DNA of 64,000 bases from Bacillus mycoides (GCF_001757995.1 NZ_LXLV01000020.1:168101-232100), one strand, 5' to 3'; shown: positions 38,201 through 43,524, counted from the stretch's first letter. The notes: generated by a model from the sequence alone, not told the origin. Program-made: numbers and translations.

Positions 38201-38309
38201 CGATTGTACCAGCACGGTTTTGATTACTAATTTTACTTAAACCGAGTGTGTTTCCTGTAATAGCGAGTGCGCCGTTAGTGGTGGTAGAAAATCGATTCGT
38301 AATGGGCAT
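23277..38309 (-). CDS. Giant DUF11-repeat protein (5010 aa, 35 repeats)
   Basis: One uninterrupted 5010-residue frame. Residues 1 to about 350 form a unique N-terminal domain rich in Ser/Thr/Asn/Gly (ITNRFSTTTNGALAITGN, then ILYAELVWGGNYLSRDQN and GWDITSIDISPYL). From about 351 to the end I count 35 repeats of about 132 residues, each opening with a line like ATKSVDKxFAxIGDTITYT, then LTNxGNxxAxNVxFTD, IPxGTTFIPNSVTINGV and SFQVxVxSIPxxNPI: the DUF11 (conserved repeat) beta-sandwich. The end (CFFDGERFIRITPRNIRKYF) has no LPXTG or membrane tail, and the start has no signal peptide. GAGGTGACAAC precedes ATG 38309. Cys is nearly absent. A structural spore or matrix role is inferred, not shown. 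Confidence 0.92.
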   Translation of the reverse strand: MPITNRFSTTTNGALAITGNTLGLSKISNQNRAGTIGAIGAFVTTNTALQVTTFPAGTTLNYTQNSSTAILNIPAGSTILYAELVWGGNYLSRDQNITSVLGNPVSFTTPVSTYSITPSAVTASNQTFVSGSVTFGFYTRSADVTSLVQAAGSGSYTTGSVPGLVDPLDASNGAINSAGWTLIVAYQNGSLPARNLTIYVAGNRVSVETGSADVSVSGFSTPAGGPVSGRLFLSSTEGDADLTGDQALFGPNFSSLNALSGPNNAVNNFFGSQINNAAGNLDTTGTFGTRNQSASTSTNISAGRQGWDITSIDISPYLTNSQVSAAIRLTTNGDAYMLNTVGLQININSPNIQATKSVNKSVAAIGDILTYTVTIPNTGLLPANNVIFIDSLPNGTSFIPGTVTVDNVPQTNANPAAGISLGTINNSASRTVTFQATVVSLPNQNPISNTANITFQYTPIAGGTTFNGLATSNSAGTQINLADINGTKSVNKLFTDIGETLTYIIALANIGNIAATNVIYTDPIPSGTTFIPGSVTVNGVTQAGANPANGISIGSIAANSTITISFQVFVPSIPQTNPILNSGTTTYQYIPVPNQPAVSGTDTTNIVSTQVNNATVTMAKAVDKNFADIGDTLTYTVSFTGTGNTNANNVIFTDIIPTGTTFVLNSLTIDGTTQVGANPANGVNIGSIPTATTKNVSFQVIVNTIPPGNIVSNGSSASYQYTVNPSQSPVTKNISSNLVSTQINNANLSLTKSTNKQFATIGETISYTILITNSGNTAANNVQLTDPLPNGTILTLGSVTLNGVLQNVDSLVALPIGTIPGGATFTLSFQVTVINITAQNPIVNNAFASYIYTVNPSLPPTSKTANSNSVTSTIRLANLHAIKSVDKTFAEVGDVLTYTFALTNDGNVAANNVLLSDSITNGTSFVPNSVIVNGVTQPGATPASINIGSINANTTITASFQVLITSIPNPNPISNSASISYNFIVDPNTSPVSKNTTSTTTFTQVNDANVISAKTVDRAFATVGDILTYTVILTNAGSVSADSPTFVDTNPDGTTFIPNTFLINGVLQNNADPNIGVPLPSIPANGSLTVSYQVTVTSLPAQNPTINSSSTQYEFTLNPGDPPIIETSLSNTVSTQINLANVVIVKQVDLTIADVGQPITYTIALANPGNTPANNVVVTDILPSGTSLVPNSIFIGGALQLGADPSTGLQVGTIPAGGITTIVFQISANGIPSPNPIQNSAALQYNFIADPNLPAVVKNATSNIVTTQINTANIVASKLTSTNFADVGDFITYTTTLTNNGNISASNVTFTDIIPTGTIFIPNSVTINNVPIANANPANGIFIGTIGANSSRTVAFQVFVPTIPAVNPITNQSGTTFQYTYDPSKPAVMQMVASNTVQTTINNASIAATKSADKQFANVNDIITYTTTLTNSGNTLASNIVFTDAIPSGTSFIPNSVTVNGTTLSNANPANGVAIDPINPNTNTIISFQVIVNSIPSPNPIPNQSNTTYQYVVNPSLPLASANALSNVITTQINNATIVATKSVNTPTAAIGDIVTYTIAVTNTGNIPASATVLTDGLGPGASFVPDSVTINNVSQPGLDPSLGIPLNNISPANTIFITFQVKILAIPPSGTLTNNTLVNYEYTVNPNQSPAVGSTVTNTTATPIVDATLVLNKNASTTFATIGDTITFTSSVTNTGNTTANNIVFTDTIPNGTTFVPNSFKINGVTVPNANPQNGINIGNINSNASVTLSFQVNITTLPNPNPIPNKSSLQYSFIVDINEPPVSRTVKSNKTFTQVNTASVIATKTASSAFAAVGDTITYTTTLTNNGNTTANVPVFIDILPPELSFVPDSVQINTIPQLGFRPDSGVPLDPIPVGGTTTISFQAIVGSIPASNPTMNQSSTTYSIIVDPTEPPVTETATSNPVLVQINEAIIQATKSVDRLFSDIAPGNSFLTYTVLLENIGNTTATNIIFTDLIPNNTVFIEDSVRVGGVLLPGVNPANGIPIGDIIAEDFINVTFRVQVVSIPNPIFTIGPGGPNSPVVNGASINYQFMIGPNLPLASRSTTSNSVSTQINSGEVALVKSVDKTFATIGDTISYTITLSNPGNVTSQNIIFTDTLPDGTTFISGTLTNDSGTQQIGNPGSGIQIGNMNPGGTATITINVIVTNIPSINPISNFSSVQFQHIVDPSQPAVSQTVSSNTVTTTINSAILTTTKSADKSIISVGDTITYTTTITNTGNTSATNITFTSAIPASTTFIPNSVTINGVQQSGAQPALGVNIPNIAPGETVTVTFQVNVISVPPSSSIMGNDTILYSYTVDPNGTPVTTSTSTNIVTNPVLDAMLTIVKSVDQTLVTLGDTITYTTILTNNGNTNATNITFTDLIPDGTTFITDSVTIDGITQIGLNPNTGITIGSIAPNSSISIAFQVTATSTPVQNPIANSATASYTFIADPNAPIVSRNVTSNTVFTTINTANILSSKQVDKAFSHIGDTLTYTVALTNNGNSSAQNVIFTDTVPSGTTFITNTFSINGIPQSGANPTNGVNIGPITAGTTVNVSFQVNVTSLPTANPIVNFSSTSYQLVSPPDAETSISNPVSTQIRETILSMTKNESVSYADIGQTAFYTTSIANVGNTDATNIVFTDVLPSGLTFIPNTLTVDGILQTDANPNTGVVLATLPPNEIYSIVFQVTANSIPPINPVPNTASTNYGFTVDPNNPPVSSTANSNTTLLQINNANIISTKTANLTFADVGDTITFTLNLPNTGNTTATDVTIIDILDSNLTFVPNSFTVNGQTIPNADLSTGVNIGSINGGNAAIVTFQATVTTLPTLNPISNSASTTYHYVVDPNQPPITTSNQSNTTTTQINTAILTAQKSTNVSTVDIGQDIVYTVTITNSGNVSATNVIFTDLIPDGTSFEPNSFTLNGTIIQNANIITGVPIGDIAPNESVIVAFHITANEIPPINPITNQASVSFQHIVNPANPPVSKNITSNNVTTKIESAILTTIKIGDKAFATIGDTITYTTTITNTGNIPANNVIFSDPLPTWTQFVAGSVIVDGTSLPSASIIDGVGINTINPNQIVTIVFQVQIVSNPTTFTPELQNLGFVNFQYNVGNALQAQPGNVETNVFVTSINSAILSAGKTANTAFANIGDTITYTVLIQNSGNTNATNLNFSDLIPAGTTFVENSFSVNGSIIPGANPNNGVNIGTVSADSSLTVTFQVIVTSTPPSNPITNVASIQYEFIVDPTAPPVTGTINSNSASTQINNATVTTVLEANRSIVSIGDVITYTTTLTNTGNFPANSVLLINGVPEGATFVLNSVTLNGVSLPDANPTLGIPVGIIPPGNSATITFQFLASSIPPQGAIINQAITSYTYIVDPSQSPVTATSSSNTVSTTVIDASLSAIKTTDSLIQSTGGTITYTIVVQNNGNQTANTVTLTDLVPEGTSFLPNSVTINTVSVPGANPNVGIPLNSIAPSEIVTVTFQVIVQSIPSVNPISNTARIDYTFIADPTAPIISRTITSNPAFTQISDATVLSLKAVNAQQATTGDILTYTITLENTGNIPATNLIFSDTIPQGTTFVENSFTLNGTAILGANPNVGVTLPNLAANATHLISFQILINDPFSQESITNQSNTTYTIQPDPGQPPITETSTSNIVITTFVQAQLIITKTSNPITVDIGGTILYISEVKNIGNVDAINIIFTDSIPAGTTFVPDSVTINGVLQPGVNPENGIPIGTIPANSSKTILFQVQTNNPPTETEIINQSSATYQYVSIPTAPPVNHSANSNIVTTSLQNANIISVKSADVTFVSIGQIITYTNTLQNIGTVPANNTVFIDNIPEGTIFIEDSLSINNVIQPGVNPENGVTLGTIQPNETVTISFQVQLTSIPEGNTVINISDTSYEYQIDPSSPIIQRRSLSNAVNTEVRTANVSAIKSANRSITRIGQIITYTVAVTNAGTVPITNTLLIDAIAAGTTFVPNSILVDGIPRPDENPITGISLDIILPNNTIIVTFQVNVVSIPSQNNINNIAVIHYEYQPEPSAPPISETTSSNSTNVQFIDAILIATKSANKVIANIDETIEYTVLIQNNGSTTTNSIFFTDTIEDGTVFIPGSVIVNNTVLPAADPNIGFSIPNIASGQTETITFQVSVTNLPVVNPTPNTANITYDFIFNPDFAPIQKSTTSNTTFVQINDAEIASLKTVDFASVTIGDILTYTTTLMNTGNTDATAVIFTDNIPDGTTFIDGSVLLNNIPQLNANPSAGILVGTIAPDISIPVTFSVTVVALPVNDLIQNQSTSRYTINGEEQISTSNITFTEVISANVIATKTTPIQYADLQTIIPYTISIINNGNIQVENIIVTDIIPANTIFIENSVIVNGNARPNDNPLSGIPIDNVPPNTTATILFQVQVTSIPQTNPISNTSTIEYEYTLPDQPPITETIISSAAVTEIHHANLNSNKTVDLAFATVGDTLTYTITLNQTGNVSANDVIIQDIIPQGTTFIENSVIVNGETLPGVNPVSGIPIGTIIVGGDAIASFQVTVASIPTPNELNNQAITTFNYIVNPNNLPVTNTTTTNTVTTTVQNDNVVAIKSVNATNALPSQTLTYTITITNSGNVTIEDLLAIDTVPVDTTFITGSVTINGINQPNANPENGITLGNLAPNESVVITFQVTISSSTLQTAINNDASVSYTVTIDPNEPPITITKQTNTVTTTVVDPMVSIQKTADKSIVVTGDIITFTLEIFNHSPIPTVNTSVLDMIPAGTTFIENSVTINTTPVPNIRPDTGINIGSLSADEVATITFKVLVTSIPSNSTIINSATVTAAFQLTPQDPIITFIVNSNIVRIPVQFITATVMKDASVSSASLNQYFDYTVHITNTSEFSITNTSLQDTIPAGLRFIGRSVIVDGISLPLADPNFGFLVATNFEPNEVIVVSFTVQVMDQPVNNKFINTANISLQLQTSPAEPPITITIVSNENIVSFLPPNIDRVLPNLSCFFDGERFIRITPRNIRKYFGPWIWWR

Positions 38310-38345
38310 GTTGTCACCTCATTTACAATATAGTCTTGGTCAAAA

Positions 38346-38372
38346 TAGGATATGTGTCTGACAGAGAAAGGG
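38346..38372 (-). promoter_or_regulatory. Sigma-K-like promoter of the giant repeat gene
   Basis: On the reverse strand CATATCCTA (38346-38354) fits the sigma-K -10 pattern CATANNNTA exactly, with CC 16-17 bases upstream in the -35 position where the consensus needs only AC. The start site would lie about 30 bases before the ATG. The same combination precedes the YjcZ-type gene at 63096. Confidence 0.6.
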
Positions 38373-38431
38373 AAACATGTACAAGTTGATTTGGTAAGAA
38401 TGATTTAATTGTCTAGATAAAGAGGTGGAGA

Positions 38432-39292
38432 ATGATTGAAGTGGAAATTAGAGTGGAGCGTCTTAAAAAAGAAAATATAGAGGATATTGTTGCATTATCT
38501 TCTTATATTGGTTGGGATTATAATACAGAAGAAATTGAGACAATTTTTAACTCAGGTATTGTATACGGTGTGCGGAATGAGAGAAATGAGCTTATTGCTA
38601 GCGCGGCAATTATATTATACGGGGAGACATTAGCGTCTATCGGAATGGTGATTGTACATCCAGATTATAAAGGAAGAGGGATTGGAAAGGCGATAACGGA
38701 TTCATGCGTTAAAAGCGTATCAACTCAAACTCCAATTATGCTTATTGCTACGGATGAGGGGAAGCCTTTATATGAAAAACTAGGATTTAGGGCTGTTAGT
38801 TATGTTTCTAAATACATATGTAAATCGTACAATGTGAATTATACATGTGTAGGAAATGAAGAGTATATGATGAATTATGAAGAGTGTGATTTAGAAGAAA
38901 TAATACAAATAGATGAAGATGCGTTTGGAACAAATAGAAAAGAGTTTTTAAAGAAAAGAATTATGCAAAGTGAACGGTGTATCGTTGTGAAGGATAAAGA
39001 ACAAAATGTACTAGGATATGGTATGAGTATACAAACACCAGAAAATAAAATAATAGGACCAATCGTTGCTAAAAATGACACAATGGCAATGGAAATTGTG
39101 CATTCTTTAGCAAAAGGGCATAATGGAAAGTTAAGAATTGATGTATCAGAAGGAAAGAAAGATTTCATGAAAGAATTAGAGATTACTGGTTTTAAAAAGG
39201 TTAATACACCACCAATTATGATGAAAAATATCGATCAATTATTAAAAAGAAATAGTGAACTATATAGTATTGCAGCACAAATTTTTGGATAA
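38432..39292 (+). CDS. GNAT family N-acetyltransferase, two-lobed
   Basis: A 286-residue protein with an N-terminal GNAT domain (IGMVIVHPDYKGRGIGKAITDSC, the RGIG CoA loop; then ATDEGKPLYEKLGFRAV) and a C-terminal half that resembles a second, degenerate GNAT fold (about 150-286). AGAGGTGGAG precedes ATG 38432. It is divergent from the giant repeat gene, and a terminator follows. Substrate unknown. Confidence 0.88.
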   Translation: MIEVEIRVERLKKENIEDIVALSSYIGWDYNTEEIETIFNSGIVYGVRNERNELIASAAIILYGETLASIGMVIVHPDYKGRGIGKAITDSCVKSVSTQTPIMLIATDEGKPLYEKLGFRAVSYVSKYICKSYNVNYTCVGNEEYMMNYEECDLEEIIQIDEDAFGTNRKEFLKKRIMQSERCIVVKDKEQNVLGYGMSIQTPENKIIGPIVAKNDTMAMEIVHSLAKGHNGKLRIDVSEGKKDFMKELEITGFKKVNTPPIMMKNIDQLLKRNSELYSIAAQIFG

Positions 39293-39324
39293 AAAAGAAT
39301 CCTTTCACGAAAGGATTCTTTTTT
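39292..39324. terminator. Bidirectional terminator
   Basis: AAAAAAGAATCCTTT / AAAGGATTCTTTTTT between the convergent GNAT and isochorismatase-like genes. Confidence 0.9.
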
Positions 39325-39333
39325 ATGGTAAAT

Positions 39334-39894
39334 TTAATCGCGGTATTGGTCATGGGTTGGTTGAAAGAGATCTTCCTCGATATCTCTCACCATAGAAAAA
39401 TGATCAACATTATAATGACCGTGTAGAGTTTTATTATGATGACCAATTATTTGCTCTGCAGACAATACGTCAGAATCAGTTGTGGAATGACCATTTTTAA
39501 TTAATGTAACGTCAAATCCTTGTACAGTAGCTGTTCTAACTGCGGTGTCAATGCAATGTTCTGTTTTACATCCACCTATAACAATATGATTAATTTTTTC
39601 TTCTTTTAAAAGTTCAAGTAAAGAAGTGCCATAGAATGAGTTTGTTGCCGCTTTATTAATAAGGATTGCAGACTGAGGTACTTTAATTTGATTATGTACT
39701 TCAAATCCTACACCACTACCAGAAGTAACATCGATATCTCTTACGAAAACAATAAGGGCATTTGAATCTATTGCTTTCTGTACGGCTATATTTAGTGTAG
39801 ATAATAGCTCGGTTTTACGAAAAACTTCATTTTCTTGTTCATTCCCATCAATTAATTCTTGCTGCGCATCGATAATTAATAGTGCTTGTTTCAT
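39334..39894 (-). CDS. Isochorismatase-like cysteine hydrolase
   Basis: A 186-residue single-domain hydrolase. The Asp-Lys-Cys triad is visible: Asp in LLIIDAQ (residue 9), Lys in LINKAATNSFYGTSL, and Cys in GGCKTEHCIDTAVRTA. Members act on isochorismate, nicotinamide or other amides; the substrate here cannot be told. AAAGGGGAT precedes ATG 39894. The preceding gap (39895-40076) shows no other gene. Confidence 0.9.
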   Translation of the reverse strand: MKQALLIIDAQQELIDGNEQENEVFRKTELLSTLNIAVQKAIDSNALIVFVRDIDVTSGSGVGFEVHNQIKVPQSAILINKAATNSFYGTSLLELLKEEKINHIVIGGCKTEHCIDTAVRTATVQGFDVTLIKNGHSTTDSDVLSAEQIIGHHNKTLHGHYNVDHFSMVRDIEEDLFQPTHDQYRD

Positions 39895-40076
39895 TCGGTA
39901 TCCCCTTTAATATAGAATAAGTTTCAATTTACATATTCTTTTATATTGTAAGGAAATCCTCCATTGCGAGCAAAGTAGACGATTGATTTACAAAGTTGTC
40001 AAAGAAATTTCATTCTCATAGCGTATAAAAACATGTATGATAGGAAGTGGAGAATTTTTGAGTAGGTGGGAATATC

Positions 40077-40337
40077 ATGCAAACAGTAGAAGATTATCTT
40101 TCATTCTTACATACGAAAGGATTTAAATTATCAGAGGAAGCACAAGGATTTATTATGTTCGGACAAGGATATACTGGTGCATCTGATGGGATTGTGAACG
40201 TAGCAATAGAAGCGACGATTAAACATCAGTTACAGTTTGATGGCAGTTATTTTGTTGCGTTATTAGAACGATTGAAAGAAGAAGAGATTACAGATAAAAA
40301 AAGCGCTAAGGCTTTTATGCGGAAGTTACAAGCGTAA
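40077..40337 (+). CDS. DUF6123-like small protein (86 aa)
   Basis: An 86-residue soluble helical protein (MQTVEDYLSFLHTKGFKLSE, then EAQGFIMFGQGYTGASDGIV and ITDKKSAKAFMRKLQA). It resembles a Bacillus-wide small family that I recall as DUF6123; no function known. AGGTGGGAATATC precedes ATG 40077. It converges on the EamA gene with a two-base gap and no terminator. Confidence 0.75.
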   Translation: MQTVEDYLSFLHTKGFKLSEEAQGFIMFGQGYTGASDGIVNVAIEATIKHQLQFDGSYFVALLERLKEEEITDKKSAKAFMRKLQA

Positions 40338-40339
40338 CT

Positions 40340-41251
40340 TCACGCAGCCCGCGCTTCTTTTTTTGTTTTGGAAGGTAGTTCAACAAAAACCATACCTAGG
40401 AAAATACATAGACATCCAATAATAGCAGAAATAGAAAGCTGTTCATTTGCTACTAGAACACCAGTTAATGCAGCAAAAACAGGCTCCATTGCGAAGATTA
40501 TTGCTACTCTCGTTGGAGAAGTGTGTTTTTGTGCAGATGTTTGAATGAAAAAGGCAATTGATGTCGCAAATAGGGAAGTTAGAAATAGAGCGAATAAAAA
40601 GGATTGATTCGTCCATAGTGAAACTGAAAATAATTTTTCCCAATCTTCAAACAAAAAAGCACAAATAGAAGAAAAGATACCAACAGCTAATACTTGAGAG
40701 GTGCTTAGTAATAAAGGTGATATTTTCTTAGAAAAGAAACCGTTAACAAGAATATGGGCAGCGAAAGCGACTGCGCAACCGAGAACGAGTATATCTCCAA
40801 TGTTTAATTGAAAAGAATCGCCAGCCGTTAATAAGTATAAACCTGCTGTTGCAACAGCAATACCAAGCACGATAAAAATTGTAGCTCGCTGTTTTAAAAA
40901 GATAAAAGACAGGATTGGAACCATAACGATGCTAAGTCCAGTTAAGAAACCAGCTTTTGAAGAGGTTGTATAAAGTAAACCGAATGTTTGTAATAAATAG
41001 CCAACACATAAAAAGAATCCAACAATCAATCCAGCGAGACTACTCTGTTTTATATCTTGTTTTGAAGTTTTTTGAGAGAAAATCATTTGAACGAATAATA
41101 AAATAATTCCAGCGAATAAAAAGCGAATGCCATTGAAAGTAAATGGTCCGACAAAAGACATAGCATTTTGAACGACAACAAACGTAGCTCCCCAAATAAA
41201 AGAGACAAATAATAAAGCAAGAGGAGCAATCCACTCTTTTTTCACACTCAT
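40340..41251 (-). CDS. EamA/DMT family transporter
   Basis: A 303-residue drug/metabolite transporter with ten predicted helices in two EamA halves (FVSFIWGATFVVVQNAMSF; TVLGIAVATAGLYLL-like region; FAMEPVFAALTGVLVANEQL, the family motif near helix 9). It exports small metabolites or drugs; the substrate is unknown. GGGGGT precedes ATG 41251, seven bases after the stop of the RNase H-like gene, so the two are cotranscribed. Confidence 0.9.
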   Translation of the reverse strand: MSVKKEWIAPLALLFVSFIWGATFVVVQNAMSFVGPFTFNGIRFLFAGIILLFVQMIFSQKTSKQDIKQSSLAGLIVGFFLCVGYLLQTFGLLYTTSSKAGFLTGLSIVMVPILSFIFLKQRATIFIVLGIAVATAGLYLLTAGDSFQLNIGDILVLGCAVAFAAHILVNGFFSKKISPLLLSTSQVLAVGIFSSICAFLFEDWEKLFSVSLWTNQSFLFALFLTSLFATSIAFFIQTSAQKHTSPTRVAIIFAMEPVFAALTGVLVANEQLSISAIIGCLCIFLGMVFVELPSKTKKEARAA

Positions 41252-41258
41252 ACCCCCG

Positions 41259-41645
41259 TTAATTTTGTAAGATAGCTTTTCTAGCTAATTCATCAGCTAC
41301 TTTATTTTGACTACTTGGAATCCACTTAATAAAAAAGAGATCGAAACTTTTTATGTACTGCAGTGCTTCTTCTAGAAGCGGTGCAAACATTTTATTTTTT
41401 GCGTATTCTTTTTCAACAGCCCGCTCAACAAGTTGGGAATCTGTACGAAAAGATACAATGCTATAATTATGCGCTGCGCAATACTTTAATGCTGCAAGTA
41501 AAGCGTGGTATTCTGCTTCATGATTTGACATTGTCCCAAGTGGTAATGACAATTGTACAGGTGGCTGTACCCCTTTAATAAAAACCCCGGCACCAGAAGG
41601 TCCAGGATTTCCTTTTGATGCACCATCGATATATACTTCAATCAA
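41259..41645 (-). CDS. ypdQ: RNase HI-like protein (YpdQ type)
   Basis: A 128-residue RNase H fold: DGASKGNPGPSGAG with the first catalytic Asp, NHEAEYHAL with Glu, FRTDSQLV with the second Asp, and NKVADELA with the last Asp, so all four acidic ligands are intact. It probably cleaves RNA in RNA-DNA hybrids, although the B. subtilis YpdQ has been reported as weak or inactive. TTG 41645 is used because GGAGG lies 9 bases upstream. Cotranscribed with the EamA gene. Confidence 0.88.
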   Translation of the reverse strand: MIEVYIDGASKGNPGPSGAGVFIKGVQPPVQLSLPLGTMSNHEAEYHALLAALKYCAAHNYSIVSFRTDSQLVERAVEKEYAKNKMFAPLLEEALQYIKSFDLFFIKWIPSSQNKVADELARKAILQN

Positions 41646-41713
41646 AATGAGAAACCTCCATTTATAAGGTTATCCCCTACTTCAAAATTTTTTAGAAGTA
41701 GGGGATAGAGTAC

Positions 41714-42586
41714 TTATCCAATTGTAATGCTATAACGACATGTAAATGTTTCATTCGCTTGTAACGATTGAATTCCTTTTTTTTCTTTAAAATCTTTTGC
41801 TGGATTTATTTCATCAGCGATTCCATACCAAGGTTCAATACATAGGAAAGGTGCGTTATCCCCTGGTGTCCAAACGCCGACAAATGGGAAACCATCAAAT
41901 GATACTTTTACAAATTTATTATGTTTATGAGAACGAATAGAAATTTCATTCGTATTCATATTTTCAAAAATAAGTGCGTCATTTTTGAATAAATCATATG
42001 TAAGTGGCAATTCTTTCGTATTTTCAGCAATTAGTTGCTTTTTACTTGAAAGATAAGGTCCTTCTAATAAGCTTGTTTCTAAGCGTTCGGCCCCATTAAA
42101 TGATAGATGATAATCTGTAAATGATTCGCCTTCTAATAAAGGACAGTTGAATCCAGGATGTGCTCCGATTGAAAAGAACATCTCTTTTGAAGAAGGATTG
42201 TTTACTTCATATGTAACATGTATATTTTGTTCGTCTACTTCATAAGAAACGAGTAATTCAAATTCATATGGATATTTTTGTAACGTCTCTTCATTACTAG
42301 TAACGACATAAGTGATTTTTGTTTCACTTTGTTCTTTAACAGAGAACGAAAGGTCACGGGCAAAACCATGCTGTGTTAATGAATAAGGTTTACCGTCTAC
42401 GTAGTATGTATTTTCTACTAATCGACCGACGATTGGAAACAAGATTGGTGCACGACGTCCCCAATAAGTAGAATCACCTTGCCATAAATATTCTGTGTTG
42501 TCTTCTTTTAAGCGAACGCTTTGTAATTCTGCACCTTTGTCAGAGATGGAAACGATCACTTTTTCATTTTGAATTGTTGCTGTCAT
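41714..42586 (-). CDS. Aldose 1-epimerase family protein (galactose mutarotase-like)
   Basis: A 290-residue beta-rich enzyme that interconverts alpha and beta sugar anomers. Family landmarks: GRRAPILFPIVGRL, catalytic His in FFSIGAHPGFNCPL, and the general base Glu in LCIEPWYGIAD. AGGAGG lies before ATG 42586. A long palindrome (41671-41707) follows the stop but lacks a T tract on either strand, so its role as terminator is unsure. Confidence 0.92.
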   Translation of the reverse strand: MTATIQNEKVIVSISDKGAELQSVRLKEDNTEYLWQGDSTYWGRRAPILFPIVGRLVENTYYVDGKPYSLTQHGFARDLSFSVKEQSETKITYVVTSNEETLQKYPYEFELLVSYEVDEQNIHVTYEVNNPSSKEMFFSIGAHPGFNCPLLEGESFTDYHLSFNGAERLETSLLEGPYLSSKKQLIAENTKELPLTYDLFKNDALIFENMNTNEISIRSHKHNKFVKVSFDGFPFVGVWTPGDNAPFLCIEPWYGIADEINPAKDFKEKKGIQSLQANETFTCRYSITIG

Positions 42587-42721
42587 GAAGTGAAACCTCC
42601 TAAATCTTTCATATGTTTTATTATACGTTGTCCAAAAGAAAAAAGGTAGTAAATGATAGGAATCTATTGACGAAAGAGTGCCAATTGCGTAAAATATAAT
42701 CTTGTTACTTAAAAACGAATA

Positions 42722-42760
42722 ACGTGGTTCGAAACCATCCCACGTAAAAAAACTAAGGAG
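42722..42760 (+). promoter_or_regulatory. PreQ1-I riboswitch with ribosome site in the aptamer tail
   Basis: ACGTGG and CCACGT form P1; the loop holds TTCGAAACCATC; the tail AAAAAAACTAAGGAG folds back in the pseudoknot. This is the compact preQ1 class I layout. The tail overlaps AAGGAG, the ribosome site of queT, so ligand binding should block translation. Confidence 0.92.
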
Positions 42761-42768
42761 ATTTTGTC

Positions 42769-43254
42769 ATGAATATAAGAACATTAGTCGGTAATGGTAT
42801 TTTAGCGGCATTATATATTGCTGTTTCTATGCTTATTCAGCCATTTGGCTTTACGAATGTACAGTTTCGTATTTCAGAGATGTTTAATCATCTCGTTGTC
42901 TTCAATTAGAAAGCAATTTACGGGATTGTATTAGGTGTATTTTTAACGAATCTCTTTTTCTCACCTATGATCGCTTATGATTTAGTATTTGGAGTAGGGC
43001 AATCAATTCTTGCACTACTTGCAACTATTATTTCTATGCGCTTTATTAAAGGTGTTTGGGCTCGTATGATTTTTAATACAGTTATCTTTACAATTACAAT
43101 GTTTATGATAGCAATTGAACTTCATCTTGCATTTGATTTACCATTTATGTTGACTTGGTTAACATGTGCAGTCGGTGAATTTGTTGTAATGGCGATTGGT
43201 ATGCCTGTAATGTACTGGATTAATAAGCGAGTACAATTTGAAAGATTTATGTAA
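42769..43254 (+). pseudogene. queT: queT (queuosine precursor transporter) with in-frame TAG
   Basis: ATG 42769 follows the preQ1 riboswitch and opens a frame for a QueT-type ECF S-component (NIRTLVGNGILAALYIAVSM, then LIQPFGFTNVQFRISEMFNH). Codon 47 is TAG (42907-42909) inside LVVFN-stop-KAIYGIVLGV, after which the same frame continues for 115 codons to a normal C-terminus (MYWINKRVQFERFM). The family normally has Lys here; AAG to TAG is one base change. There is no ribosome site for restart at ATG 42967. The rest of the reading frame is well preserved, so the lesion is recent, or a base-call error. Confidence 0.88.
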
Positions 43255-43260
43255 TAGATG

Positions 43261-43295
43261 AAAGAGCCGTTCCTTATATAGGATGGCTCTTTTTG
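43261..43295 (+). terminator. Terminator after queT
   Basis: AGAGCCGTTCCT / AGGATGGCTCT stem followed by TTTTTG. Confidence 0.85.
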
Positions 43296-43346
43296 TATGT
43301 GATTATATTGAATATAATACTGTGACTCTTGATAAAATATAATAAA

Positions 43347-43493
43347 ATAAAGTGAAACTTTAATCAGTGGGGGGACCCACTGATTATTAGTTGAACCAAT
43401 CGGGCATTTACGGACAGTTGATCTTCCACCTAACTTCTTCGCTTTCGCTAAATTTTAAGGTGGGAGTCTTACTGACCGTTAATGCGGGATAAA
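43347..43493 (+). repeat. bcr1-type dispersed repeat, long copy
   Basis: GTGAAACTTTAATCAGTGGG (43352) to ATGCGGG (43488), 137 bases, flanked by ATAAA at 43347-43351 and 43489-43493. Internal arms CCACCTAACTTC and the later AAGGTGGGAG can pair, so the transcript would fold. This is the longest of three copies and closest to the bcr1 length. It lies between queT and ypeP. Confidence 0.8.
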
Positions 43494-43524
43494 TATAAGA
43501 AGTCTTATAAAAGGGGAATCTAGT

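Noticed and set aside
23277-38309. Possible CRISPR or tandem DNA repeat
   Set aside because: Repeats are about 396 bp, diverged at DNA level and coding; no constant short repeat with spacers.
41671-41707. TATCCCCTACTTC/GAAGTAGGGGATA palindrome as a terminator
   Set aside because: A strong stem, but without a T tract on either strand; kept only as a remark under the epimerase gene.
42967-43254. 95-residue stand-alone protein from the second half of queT
   Set aside because: No ribosome site before ATG 42967, and the frame is continuous with the upstream queT part across one stop codon.
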